Assembly (NCBI RefSeq): GCF_963668515.1
Contig: NZ_OY764864.1
Coordinates: forward strand, 930,001 to 994,000
Source: an uncultured Ilyobacter sp.
Lineage (GTDB): Bacteria; Fusobacteriota; Fusobacteriia; Fusobacteriales; Fusobacteriaceae
DNA length: 64,000 nucleotides
Direction of reading: 5' to 3'
Part shown: positions 1 through 7,233 of the stretch, piece by piece
How the letters are laid out: the number at the start of each line of letters is the position of its first letter
Position numbering within the stretch: position 1 is the stretch's first letter
Made by a program: the position numbers and the translations under genes
The notes under the pieces: model-generated
Databases searched by the model: none
What the model saw: only the letters and a program-made list of their open reading frames with translations
Told to the model about the DNA's origin: nothing

Positions 1-1
1 A

Positions 2-76
2 GTAGACCCTGAAGCCTTTGTAATAATATCAGAAGTATATGAAGTCTTAGGTGAAGGATTTACTCCGATAAAATAA
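2..76 (+). CDS. YitT/DUF2179-type membrane protein, C-terminal end (partial)
   Basis: The gene starts before the window; 24 codons and a TAA stop are visible. The tail reads VDPEAFVIISEVYEVLGEGF, which resembles the conserved end of the soluble DUF2179 domain of YitT-family membrane proteins (an 'AFVIISEVYEVLGEGF'-like ending). No other domain can be seen, so the family call rests on this short match. folB follows after 13 bases, so the two may be co-transcribed. Confidence 0.6.
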   Translation, partial: VDPEAFVIISEVYEVLGEGFTPIK

Positions 77-89
77 TGAAGGTGGTAAG

Positions 90-452
90 ATGGATAAAAT
101 AATAATAAAAAATATGGCCTTTTACGGATATCACGGAGTCCTGTCAGAAGAGACGATCTTAGGTCAAAAATTCTTTATTGACATAGAGATAAATAAATCC
201 CTGAAAGCGGCTGGAATTACAGATGATCTGACGAAAAGTGTGAGCTATGCAGAGATATATGAGAGGATAGAAAATATCGCAAGGGGGAAAAGCTATAAGC
301 TTATAGAGGCACTGGCAGAAGCTGTGGCTGCGGATATTCTAAACAACTTTGATATAACAGGCATAAAAGTGCGAATAAAAAAACCAGAAGCCCCTATACC
401 TGGTCATTTTGATTATGTAGGTGTAGAAATAGAGAGAAGTAAAAATGACTAA
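90..452 (+). CDS. folB: Dihydroneopterin aldolase FolB
   Basis: A 120-residue protein of normal FolB length. FolB converts 7,8-dihydroneopterin to 6-hydroxymethyl-dihydropterin and glycolaldehyde in cytosolic folate synthesis. The N-terminus (IIIKNMAFYGYHGVLSEE), the SVSYAEIYERI segment with its conserved Tyr near residue 53, and the RIKKPEAPIPG segment with the catalytic-type Lys near residue 98 are all family features. The start follows a GGTGG-type ribosome site. The gene overlaps the next folate gene, folK, by 8 bases, which implies coupled translation. Confidence 0.93.
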   Translation: MDKIIIKNMAFYGYHGVLSEETILGQKFFIDIEINKSLKAAGITDDLTKSVSYAEIYERIENIARGKSYKLIEALAEAVAADILNNFDITGIKVRIKKPEAPIPGHFDYVGVEIERSKND

Positions 453-1320
453 AGAAAGGCTGGCCTACCTCAGCCTCGGCTCTAACATAGGGAACAAACT
501 TTATTATATTGTTTCTGCAATTCAAAGGATAAATATCACAAATGGAGTAAGTGTAAGTAAAATTTCTTCTTTTTACAAAACGGATCCTTGGGGTGTAAAA
601 GAGCAGGCTAGTTTTTACAATATAGCTTTAGAGATAAAGACGACACTTCTTCCCTTTGAACTCTTGCGAAATCTTCAGAGGATAGAAACAGAGCTCAGTA
701 GGACAAGGGAATTGAGGTGGGGTCCTAGGACGATAGATATAGATATAATATTTTATGGTGATTTAAAGATAAGTATAGAGGAATTAACAGTTCCACATCC
801 TAGATACAGAGACCGAAATTTTGTATTAAAACCTATGTACGAGATCTATCCTCATAATGAACTTCTCCTAAAATACATGAAAAGAGACACCTCTAAAATC
901 AAAAAAATTATTCCAAAAATTCTTGTAAGCTCATGTCTTTTAGGTGAAAACTGCAATTATAAAGGTGGCAACAACAAAAGTGATTTGCTGGTAAAACTTG
1001 AAGACAGCGTATCCTATCTTCGAATATGTCCAGAAGTAATGGGAGGCTTAGGTATTCCTAGGATTCCGGCAGAGATAAAAAATAACAGGGTAATAACTAA
1101 AGAAAACAATGATGTAACAGATGAATTTAACAAGGGAGCCTCACTGGCCCTTGAAAAAGCATTAAAAAATAACTGTTCACTTGCCATAATAAAGGGAAAA
1201 AGTCCATCCTGTGGCTATGGTAAAATTTATAGCGGTGATTTCACAGGAAACTTAGTAGAGGGTGAAGGTATAACCGCTAAACTTTTAATAAAAAACAAAA
1301 TAGATATTATATCAGTTTAG
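445..1320 (+). CDS. folK: FolK fused to a DUF523 (TudS-like) domain
   Basis: A 291-residue two-domain protein. Residues 1 to about 148 are FolK, the 6-hydroxymethyl-dihydropterin pyrophosphokinase that follows FolB in the pathway. This part has the LSLGSNIGNK start, the RWGPRTIDIDIIFYGD signature and the VPHPRYRDRNFVLKPM segment. Residues about 155-291 are a DUF523 domain: SSCLLGENCNYKG, RICPEVMGGLGIPR and GKSPSCGYG. DUF523 proteins include the iron-sulfur enzyme TudS (thiouracil desulfidase), and the Cys residues of those motifs are kept here. The fusion is continuous in one frame. FolK activity is well supported; what the DUF523 half does here is unknown. Confidence 0.9.
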   Translation: MTKERLAYLSLGSNIGNKLYYIVSAIQRINITNGVSVSKISSFYKTDPWGVKEQASFYNIALEIKTTLLPFELLRNLQRIETELSRTRELRWGPRTIDIDIIFYGDLKISIEELTVPHPRYRDRNFVLKPMYEIYPHNELLLKYMKRDTSKIKKIIPKILVSSCLLGENCNYKGGNNKSDLLVKLEDSVSYLRICPEVMGGLGIPRIPAEIKNNRVITKENNDVTDEFNKGASLALEKALKNNCSLAIIKGKSPSCGYGKIYSGDFTGNLVEGEGITAKLLIKNKIDIISV

Positions 1321-1351
1321 GGGTATTATCCCTAAAAATTTAGGAGGATCA

Positions 1352-2338
1352 ATGAGTAATTACACCGAGATAATTGACAAAATAAAAAAATCAGAAAGAA
1401 TTCTTCTGACTTCTCACATAAATCCAGACGGGGATGCCCTTGGCTCTGGACTCGCACTTTTCCTGGCTCTGAATAAATACAATAGGATTCAAAGTGAGTT
1501 AGATGAAAACCATATCGACAAAGTTGTGAGGTTTGTACTAGAAGACAATGTTCCCGGAAATCTTAAATTTCTTAAGGGAATTGAAATGATTGAAAATATA
1601 AAAAATGTAAATAGTAAATATAAATTTGACCTTGTTATCTGCCTTGATTCTGCCAACAAGGAGAGAATAGGAAGTGTAGAAAGACTTATAGGGGATGAAA
1701 GTTTCGTAATAAATATTGATCATCACACAAGCAATACCAGATATGGAGACATAAACTGCATAGAAAATATATCTTCGACTTCTGAGATAATGTATAAATT
1801 TATAAAAGAGATGGGAATAGAGATAGATACATTTACAGGAGAGGCAATTTATACAGGAGTTGTAAATGACACAGGAAATTTTGCCCATTCAAATGTTACA
1901 AAAGATACCTTTCTATTAGCCAGTGATCTCTTAGAAAAAGGTGTGGATAATTCCAAAATTGTGAGGGAATTTTATAACAGCAAAAGCCTGTCTACACTTA
2001 GATTGATGGGAAAGGCCTTAGAAGATATGGTATATGTTCCTGAAAAAAAACTTGTTCATCTGTTTATATCTCTTGATACACTCAAAGAGCTAGATGCTAA
2101 AAGAGAGGAATCAGAAGGGCTAGTGGAGTTAATCAATTCCTATGAAGGTTCTGAAGTATCTTTGTTTTTAAGGGAAGAGGAAAAAGGTAAGATTAAAGGA
2201 AGTTTGAGAAGTAAACATGACAAAGATGTCAATGCCATTGCAAAAATATTCGGTGGCGGAGGACATATAAAAGCGGCTGGATTTACAAGTGATCTATCAG
2301 AAAAGGAGATAATAGAAAAAGTAACAGAAATGCTTTAA
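1352..2338 (+). CDS. nrnA: DHH/DHHA1 nanoRNase and pAp phosphatase NrnA
   Basis: A 328-residue DHH-family phosphoesterase. NrnA degrades very short RNA oligonucleotides and removes the 3' phosphate of pAp, a by-product of sulfate assimilation and CoA-dependent carrier protein reactions. Visible motifs are SHINPDGDALGSG (about residues 20-32), ICLDSANKERIG, the IDHH motif and the DHHA1 glycine motif GGGGHIKAAGF near residue 300. The length is typical. A GGAGG site precedes the ATG. The sulfate cluster lies more than 50 kb away in this window, so a link to pAp turnover is only inference. Confidence 0.9.
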   Translation: MSNYTEIIDKIKKSERILLTSHINPDGDALGSGLALFLALNKYNRIQSELDENHIDKVVRFVLEDNVPGNLKFLKGIEMIENIKNVNSKYKFDLVICLDSANKERIGSVERLIGDESFVINIDHHTSNTRYGDINCIENISSTSEIMYKFIKEMGIEIDTFTGEAIYTGVVNDTGNFAHSNVTKDTFLLASDLLEKGVDNSKIVREFYNSKSLSTLRLMGKALEDMVYVPEKKLVHLFISLDTLKELDAKREESEGLVELINSYEGSEVSLFLREEEKGKIKGSLRSKHDKDVNAIAKIFGGGGHIKAAGFTSDLSEKEIIEKVTEML

Positions 2339-2350
2339 GGAGGAAAAGTT

Positions 2351-3259
2351 ATGAAAAAGATTTTTGCGTTTTTTCTAATATTACTTACAATAACAGGTTG
2401 CAGTAAGACTACAAGTACTGTAAAAAAAGATGATAAAATTCAAAAACTAAGGGAGTATGATGAAGCCAAGTCCCAAGCTGGACCTAAGAGAAAGATAGTC
2501 ATAGGTAAAGTCAAAAATGAAACAAGATTCGGAAACAAAAGACTTGGCGATATAGCAAAGGATGTATTGATAGCTGAATTTTCCAAAACCAATAAGTTTA
2601 TTGTTTTGGAAAGAGAGGATCTCGATGCTGTAATGGAGGAAACTGAGTTTTCCAATGCACTTGGACAGGGCATTATTTCTGGTCAACAACAGTTCTTAGA
2701 TGCCGAATATGTAATCGTAGGTTCAATTACTAAATATGCAGTAAATACAACAGGTTCAAGCAAAATTATTTCAAAATCAAAGGAACAGAGAGCGGAAGTG
2801 GCAATTGATATCAAAGTAATTGATGTGAGAACTGGTAAAGTCTGGAGTGAGCTTGGTGAAGGTTATTCTACTGTAAAATACGGGACAACCCTTGGAGTAG
2901 GAACTTCTGGAGGATATGATGAAAGTTTAGAGCAGGAGGCTTTTAGAGCTGCCACGATTAATTCTATGGAAAATATAATCGAGAGAATTGATAAGACACC
3001 GTGGAGTGCAAAAGTAGCAAAAGCATATTCAAATAAAATAATAATTAACTCGGGAAAACTGAGTAATCTAAAAATAGGGACTAAGTTAGACGTCTTTAAA
3101 CAGGGAGAAAAAATAGAGTTTGAAGGAGAATTCTTAGGATATATAGAGGAAAAGAAAGGAACTGCCAAGATAATAGATTACATGGGTGAAGATGCAGCCA
3201 TTGCGGTTTTTGACGGTGAAAAATTTGATCTTCCGGCAGTAGTAAAAATAAGAAGATAG
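2351..3259 (+). CDS. CsgG/HfaB-family outer-membrane lipoprotein
   Basis: A 302-residue protein with a lipoprotein signal (ILLTITGCS lipobox, Cys at about residue 17). The body resembles CsgG: KIVIGKVKNETRFGNKRLGDIAKD, then the KFIVLEREDLDAVMEE and AEYVIVGSITKYA segments. The last 80 or so residues (from GKLSNLKIGTKLDVF) look like the small beta domain at the end of FlgT-type proteins. CsgG relatives form outer-membrane pores or surface-secretion assemblies; no curli genes lie nearby, so the cargo is unknown. It begins 12 bases after nrnA and is followed after 9 bases by another lipoprotein gene. Confidence 0.8.
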   Translation: MKKIFAFFLILLTITGCSKTTSTVKKDDKIQKLREYDEAKSQAGPKRKIVIGKVKNETRFGNKRLGDIAKDVLIAEFSKTNKFIVLEREDLDAVMEETEFSNALGQGIISGQQQFLDAEYVIVGSITKYAVNTTGSSKIISKSKEQRAEVAIDIKVIDVRTGKVWSELGEGYSTVKYGTTLGVGTSGGYDESLEQEAFRAATINSMENIIERIDKTPWSAKVAKAYSNKIIINSGKLSNLKIGTKLDVFKQGEKIEFEGEFLGYIEEKKGTAKIIDYMGEDAAIAVFDGEKFDLPAVVKIRR

Positions 3260-3268
3260 GGTGTTTTT

Positions 3269-4066
3269 ATGAGAAGAGGAGTAATGACAATTATCCTTCT
3301 CCTGATTTTTTTTACAGGATGTAGCAGCAGAAGAATGGTGCGACAAAGTGAGACAAATGTCCCTCCTGCAAAACTTGCCATCCTCCCTATAGACAATCTG
3401 ACAAATGATGTATCGGGAGCACAGGTTCTAAGGGAGGTTATCTATGGAGCTTTCCTGGGAAATCCCAAAGGATATGAGGTTCAGTCAATACAAGAGACAG
3501 ATGAACTTCTGCTCAATGAGGGGATAACTGACGGGGGACAGCTTTCGATTATTCATCCTCTAGAACTTTCTGAGATTTTGGGAACAGATGGACTTCTTTA
3601 TATAAAGCTTGAAGAACTTTCTCTTATAACTTTACCTTTTTATCACGTGCGTAAAGTAGATATGACTTACAGGATGTATAATATGGGAAAACTTTATAAT
3701 GAAGAACCTCTTGTTGTGGCCAACAGATTTTTGGATATAAATGGTATTTTAAAAACCATAGATGATCCTTCAAATGGCCTAGCCTATGCTGGTAAAGGGA
3801 TAGTTATACATCAAGGTCTTAGATTTCTTACAGCAGGTCTTGCAAAGCATGAGTTAAGACCTGAGATGGGGATGATCTCGTTAAAACTTTTAAGAACTCT
3901 GCCCATTGGTTTGGCAGGAAGTGAAGAATACAAAGAACAGGTGGAAAAAGAGATACTGAAACTCAGAGAGAGATTTATGAACAATGAAAATTTTCTTCCT
4001 GAAAAACTGGAAAATGAATATATTGAGAAAAAAATCATAGAAGATGGAATTCAATTAATAAATTAA
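3269..4066 (+). CDS. GNA1162/DUF799-family lipoprotein
   Basis: A 265-residue lipoprotein with signal LLLIFFTGCSSR and Cys at about residue 17. The segments PPAKLAILPIDNLTNDVSGAQVLREV and DGLLYIKLEELS match the DUF799/GNA1162 pattern, with a TolB-N-like or CsgG-like fold expected. In many proteobacteria such genes sit next to a CsgG-like gene and a small DUF4810 lipoprotein; here the CsgG-like gene is present but no small third gene is seen between them. The C-terminal 60 residues are a charged helical tail. The function is not established beyond an envelope role. Confidence 0.7.
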   Translation: MRRGVMTIILLLIFFTGCSSRRMVRQSETNVPPAKLAILPIDNLTNDVSGAQVLREVIYGAFLGNPKGYEVQSIQETDELLLNEGITDGGQLSIIHPLELSEILGTDGLLYIKLEELSLITLPFYHVRKVDMTYRMYNMGKLYNEEPLVVANRFLDINGILKTIDDPSNGLAYAGKGIVIHQGLRFLTAGLAKHELRPEMGMISLKLLRTLPIGLAGSEEYKEQVEKEILKLRERFMNNENFLPEKLENEYIEKKIIEDGIQLIN

Positions 4067-4144
4067 ATCTTGTCTTTACTTGTATTTTTTCAATAAAAAT
4101 ATTAATATATAAAATAAGAACTATGTATTAAAAGGAGACAGCCT

Positions 4145-4468
4145 ATGAATTTCGATATAGTATTTCTAAAGCCAGAAAAATTTGAAGAATGTATGAATAT
4201 AGTAGAGCATATCAAAAAAGAGAGAATAGTTCATATAAACCTTTCAAAATTGGATGCGAAAAATTCTCAGAGAGTATTAGACTTTGTCAGTGGGGCAGTC
4301 TATATTCAAGAAGCACAGATAGTCCAGCCTGGAGAACAGGTATTTTGCTCAGTTCCAAAGGGCAAGAGCTATTTTATGGAAGGAAAAGAAAAGACTCTTA
4401 CAGGTGATACAGAACTTATCGACCTCAGATATGATGAAGAAGAGGAGATAAAGCCCAAGTTTGGTTGA
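4145..4468 (+). CDS. sepF: SepF-like cell division protein, core domain only
   Basis: A 107-residue protein resembling the SepF (DUF552) core: RIVHINLSKLDAKNSQRVLDFVSGAVY followed by VFCSVPKG. SepF tethers FtsZ to the membrane in Gram-positive bacteria and relatives through an N-terminal amphipathic helix. Here the core begins almost at the start codon, so that helix and the linker are absent, and the protein is shorter than the usual 130-180 residues. The ATG follows an AAGGAGA site, and there is no upstream in-frame extension with a better start. Downstream lies a clear terminator. Confidence 0.8.
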   Translation: MNFDIVFLKPEKFEECMNIVEHIKKERIVHINLSKLDAKNSQRVLDFVSGAVYIQEAQIVQPGEQVFCSVPKGKSYFMEGKEKTLTGDTELIDLRYDEEEEIKPKFG

Positions 4469-4490
4469 TAAAATATCAATATTATTTATA

Positions 4491-4525
4491 AAAAACAGCT
4501 GTTTTAGACAATGCTGTTTTTTTAT
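4491..4525 (+). terminator. Intrinsic terminator after sepF
   Basis: AAAACAGC and GCTGTTTT pair around a short loop and are followed by a run of seven T. It lies 24 bases after the sepF stop. Confidence 0.8.
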
Positions 4526-4641
4526 TTTTCGAGAAAAAATAAGAGGATTTTTTTAATATGTCTAACAAAATATATGCATGGGTGTATTTATAAATAAGTG
4601 ATCATATTTTTGTCTAGATTTTGTATATAATCTATTTCTGA

Positions 4642-4809
4642 TGGGAAACTTATCAACAATATAATAAAAAAGTATATGTATGGACTTCTAATGACATAGA
4701 AATCGCGAAAAAATTATTTGATATGAGGACTGACGGTGTAATGACTGATTTCCTCATTGATATGAAAAACGTTCTGTTGCAATATTCTACGGGCAACCAA
4801 AAAAATTGA
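4642..4809 (+). pseudogene. Remnant of a glycerophosphodiester phosphodiesterase (C-terminus)
   Basis: An open frame of 55 codons with no start codon or ribosome site encodes a GDPD-like end. It reads KKVYVWTSNDIEIAKKLFDM followed by RTDGVMTDFLIDMKNVL. The pattern 'VYVWT-N-AKKLFDM-DG-TD' is the closing strand and helix of GDPD/UgpQ barrels. An in-frame TGA stands just before the fragment and the rest of the gene (about 200 codons) is missing. It sits between the sepF terminator and the cold-shock gene, in a region that also holds other broken genes. Confidence 0.7.
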
Positions 4810-4843
4810 AATTTTAAAAAATTTAGAAGTCATTGCTTTAAAT

Positions 4844-4872
4844 AAAAAAAAGCTGTCTTAAATGACAGCTTT
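4844..4872 (-). terminator. Intrinsic terminator after the cold-shock gene
   Basis: AAGCTGTC and GACAGCTT pair, and on the minus strand the hairpin is followed by a run of T. It lies 11 bases after the stop codon of the csp gene. Confidence 0.8.
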
Positions 4873-4882
4873 AATTCTTCAA

Positions 4883-5083
4883 TTATACAGTTTTGATGTT
4901 AGAAGCTTGAGGACCTTTTTGCCCTTGAGTGATCTCAAAAGTTACTTGCTCTCCCTCTTCTAAAGTTTTAAATCCGTCTTTTTGAATTTCAGAGAAATGT
5001 GCGAATACATCTGTTCCTTCTTCAGAAGTGATGAATCCGAATCCTTTTTCTCCATTAAACCATTTTACAGTTCCCTTTACCAT
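4883..5083 (-). CDS. Cold-shock protein, CspA family
   Basis: A 66-residue single cold-shock domain that binds single-stranded RNA and DNA and melts RNA structure. Both RNA-binding motifs are present: KGFGFIT (RNP1) and DVFAHFSEI (RNP2). The start was set at the ATG giving [17 protein letters not shown], five bases after GGAGGT; an upstream in-frame ATG overlaps that site and would give an unusual MEVLQ extension. A promoter about 120 bases upstream leaves a long untranslated leader, which is typical of thermoregulated csp mRNAs. Confidence 0.95.
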   Translation of the reverse strand: MVKGTVKWFNGEKGFGFITSEEGTDVFAHFSEIQKDGFKTLEEGEQVTFEITQGQKGPQASNIKTV

Positions 5084-5203
5084 TTGTAATACCTCCATAA
5101 ATTTTGTTTTGAAATTTAGAACAATTTTTAACTAAATCATCACAAAACTTATAAAGTATTGAACGAAAATTAGAAATAAATCTTATTCTGAATTACTAAA
5201 ATT

Positions 5204-5232
5204 AGTATAACATATATAACAAAAATAGTAAA
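5204..5232 (-). promoter_or_regulatory. Sigma70-type promoter of the cold-shock gene
   Basis: On the minus strand TTTACT (5227-5232) and TATACT (5204-5209) are 17 bases apart, and a TG lies one base before the -10. The predicted start near 5197 gives a leader of about 113 bases before the csp start codon. Confidence 0.6.
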
Positions 5233-5340
5233 GGAAATATTTTAATGACAATTCTTTCTTATAGATTTATTCCGTTCTTTCTGGTTTGAAATTATTTATC
5301 CTCATTAAAATATTTTATCAAGAGATTTTCTCAATCAATT

Positions 5341-5700
5341 AAAAAAGAGGGCTTGAAAACCAAGCCCTCCCACAGTGAAACATCACTTTGTTTATTTAAT
5401 ACTTACTAAGAAATCTAAACCTTTAAATACCTAACTGTTGATTTAAATGACTCTTAAACAGTTAATGGTGCTTCAAACCTAAATCTAAATGTCTTCTTGA
5501 AACTCTTTAACTAAAACTGACACGGTATTTATGATGCCATCTTACCTGAAAATTTCTTCAGACATCATATTCGAAACAGAATAACTTAAACATTGAATCA
5601 AATTACCACTTGAACATTACCTACTTAAAACTTTAATCTTCTAAACCAGTCATTTAATCAACTTACCGATGCCCACTGCGAAACTAGACTACGCCACTAG
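5341..5700 (-). ncRNA. Candidate long structured non-coding RNA
   Basis: About 360 bases without any credible reading frame, ending on the minus strand in a strong terminator: GAGGGCTTG and CAAGCCCTC around GTTTT, followed by six T. Just before it AGTGA and TCACT pair. Further upstream AACTGTT and AACAGTT pair, and CTGAA and TTCAG form a small hairpin inside GATG and CATC. The minus strand is rich in G over C, as expected for RNA that uses G-U pairs. No tmRNA, RNase P, 6S or SRP consensus could be recognised. The 5' end is a guess because no good promoter was seen. Confidence 0.4.
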
Positions 5701-5860
5701 TATTAATAAAAACTTAAATTTTAATTAATGTAAGTTAATTTTAAAGTCTGAATCAAGCGGATAATAAGATTATTGCAAATATATAACATTATTTTGCCGC
5801 ATATTTTTTAGGTAGTAACTTGAGTTAATTATGTTATAATAAGCAAGGAGGTTATTTAAT

Positions 5861-6493
5861 ATGAAAATGTTAGGCATAGTAGGGAGCAAGAGAAAAAATT
5901 GTAATACCTCATCCCTTGTTTTGAGTGCTTTAGAAAGTTCAAAGGGAGATGGAATAGAAACAGAAGCTATATTTCTTAGGAGATTATTCTATAAAAGGCT
6001 GTACAGGCTGTGAAGGGTGTAGAGACACTTATAAATGCGTAATAAATGATGATATGCAGAAGATATATCCACTTTTGATAGAATCAGATGCTATAATTTT
6101 TGGTTCACCGACATATTTTTATAATGTTACTGCCGATGTAAAGGCTTTTATTGACAGATGTTATTGTTTTGAGGTAATGTCAAAAGAAGATCGTTCTTTA
6201 TGGATGGGAATAAATGAAGTTTTAGGAGGACGCTATGCTGCTGTGATAGCTGTATGCGAGCAACATTCATCAGAAGATATGGGGGGTACACAGGTGAAGC
6301 AATGGCAAAACCATTAGAAGCTCTAGGTTACAAGGTTTTAGATATAGTAAAGATACTGGGCCTATTTGAGAGAGGAAAACCAAAAGAAGATAAAACCGAA
6401 ATAGGGCAGGTACAAAATGTAGGAAAAAGACTTTTTAAAACATTAAAACTGAATAAAGATATAAAAAAAAATTGCTGGATTTTAAATTTTTAA
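5861..6493 (+). pseudogene. NADPH-dependent FMN reductase/flavodoxin-type protein with two frameshifts
   Basis: The gene starts at an ATG after AAGGAGG and would encode about 208 residues of an iron-sulfur flavoprotein-like reductase. Frame one gives MKMLGIVGSKRKNCNTSSLV. A one-base shift near 5975-5982 then leads to the cysteine motif GCTGCEGCRDTYKC and the FMN-binding SDAIIFGSPTYFYNVTADVK. A second shift at the G6 run (6281-6286) leads to the C-terminal YTGEAMAKPLEALGYKVLD. Each segment is recognisable, so the gene was intact recently. A homopolymer error at the G run is possible, but two independent shifts make real decay more likely. Confidence 0.75.
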
Positions 6494-6552
6494 AGTAGAA
6501 ACTTGTATAGTTAGGTTGATAATTATAACAAATAAAATTTAGGTGAAAAAAT

Positions 6553-6666
6553 ATGAAAATAAAGAAACTGTATCATCTATGTATTCAGACTAATTGCTAT
6601 GAAAAATCTAAGAAATTTTATATTGAAGTTTTAGGATTTGAACTGGTAACTCTACTTCTGCTGTAA
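6553..6666 (+). pseudogene. Truncated VOC/glyoxalase-family gene
   Basis: A 37-codon frame starts at ATG and reads KKLYHLCIQTNCYEKSKKFY then IEVLGFEL. This is the first beta-alpha unit of a glyoxalase/bleomycin-resistance (VOC) protein, including the first metal-ligand His. The family is normally 120-140 residues; here the frame stops after VTLLLL and nothing further of the fold is visible. It lies between the frameshifted flavin reductase and a membrane protein gene. Confidence 0.6.
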
Positions 6667-6720
6667 AACAAGTACCGAAGTAAGTTGGATCAGTTTAAAC
6701 TTGGGGGAGGAACTTTATCA

Positions 6721-7176
6721 ATGAATTATGAAGACAAGGCTCTGTTAAGTTACTTAGGAAAAAAAAAGGGGTTTGAATGGTATAAAAAATCTTTTGCAAA
6801 ACACGATGCCAAAAATGGAAAATTTGCGTGGAGCTGGTCATTTTGGGCATTTATAGGGGGAGGATGGTATTTTATTTATAGAAGAATGTTTGTAGAAGGG
6901 ATCTGCCTTCTCGCTTTAGGTGTATTTCTTACATTTACCTATCCAGCTATGATGCTCTCGCTGAAGATATCAATGGGAGGGATAGCACCTTATATGGTAT
7001 ATGTGAGGTATAAAACTGCAAAAGATGACGTAGAAAGCAAATATAAGAAAGAGAGCGGAAGATTAGAAGCACTTAAGGAAAGAGGTGGCTATTTTCAACA
7101 GTCGATATACTTGGCTATAGGAGCTTATCTTCTGACACTTGGATTTATAGTTTACGCCTATGTTACAGCGGGATAA
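6721..7176 (+). CDS. DUF2628-type small membrane protein
   Basis: A 151-residue protein with three or four hydrophobic segments. The soluble start (KKKGFEWYKKSF) leads to AWSWSFWAFIGGGWYFIYRRM, which is typical of DUF2628 membrane proteins: an aromatic, glycine-rich first helix followed by 'YR-M'. A short second hydrophobic hairpin, a charged loop (about residues 105-130) and a last helix follow. The start at MNYEDKALLSYL was chosen because GGGGGAGG lies at a good distance; an ATG-like start 12 codons earlier has no such site. The function is unknown. Confidence 0.75.
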   Translation: MNYEDKALLSYLGKKKGFEWYKKSFAKHDAKNGKFAWSWSFWAFIGGGWYFIYRRMFVEGICLLALGVFLTFTYPAMMLSLKISMGGIAPYMVYVRYKTAKDDVESKYKKESGRLEALKERGGYFQQSIYLAIGAYLLTLGFIVYAYVTAG

Positions 7177-7193
7177 ATCATAAATAATTATAA

Positions 7194-7226
7194 TAAAAAA
7201 AGCCCTTTATGCTTATGGGGGCTTTT
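7194..7226 (+). terminator. Intrinsic terminator between convergent genes
   Basis: AAAAGCCC and GGGGCTTTT pair and are followed by T7. It ends the DUF2628 gene and can also act for the convergent Cof phosphatase. Confidence 0.75.
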
Positions 7227-7233
7227 TTTAATT

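Noticed and set aside
5341-5700. tmRNA, RNase P RNA or 6S RNA as identity of the structured stretch
   Set aside because: No CCA end or T-arm, no alanyl-like tag frame ending in ALAA, no RNase P core words and no 6S bubble could be found, although a few bases near 5690 recall a tmRNA start.
5861-6493. Programmed frameshifting in the flavin reductase gene
   Set aside because: Two shifts at different places and no slippery heptamer with a following pseudoknot were seen; simple decay or sequencing error explains it better.
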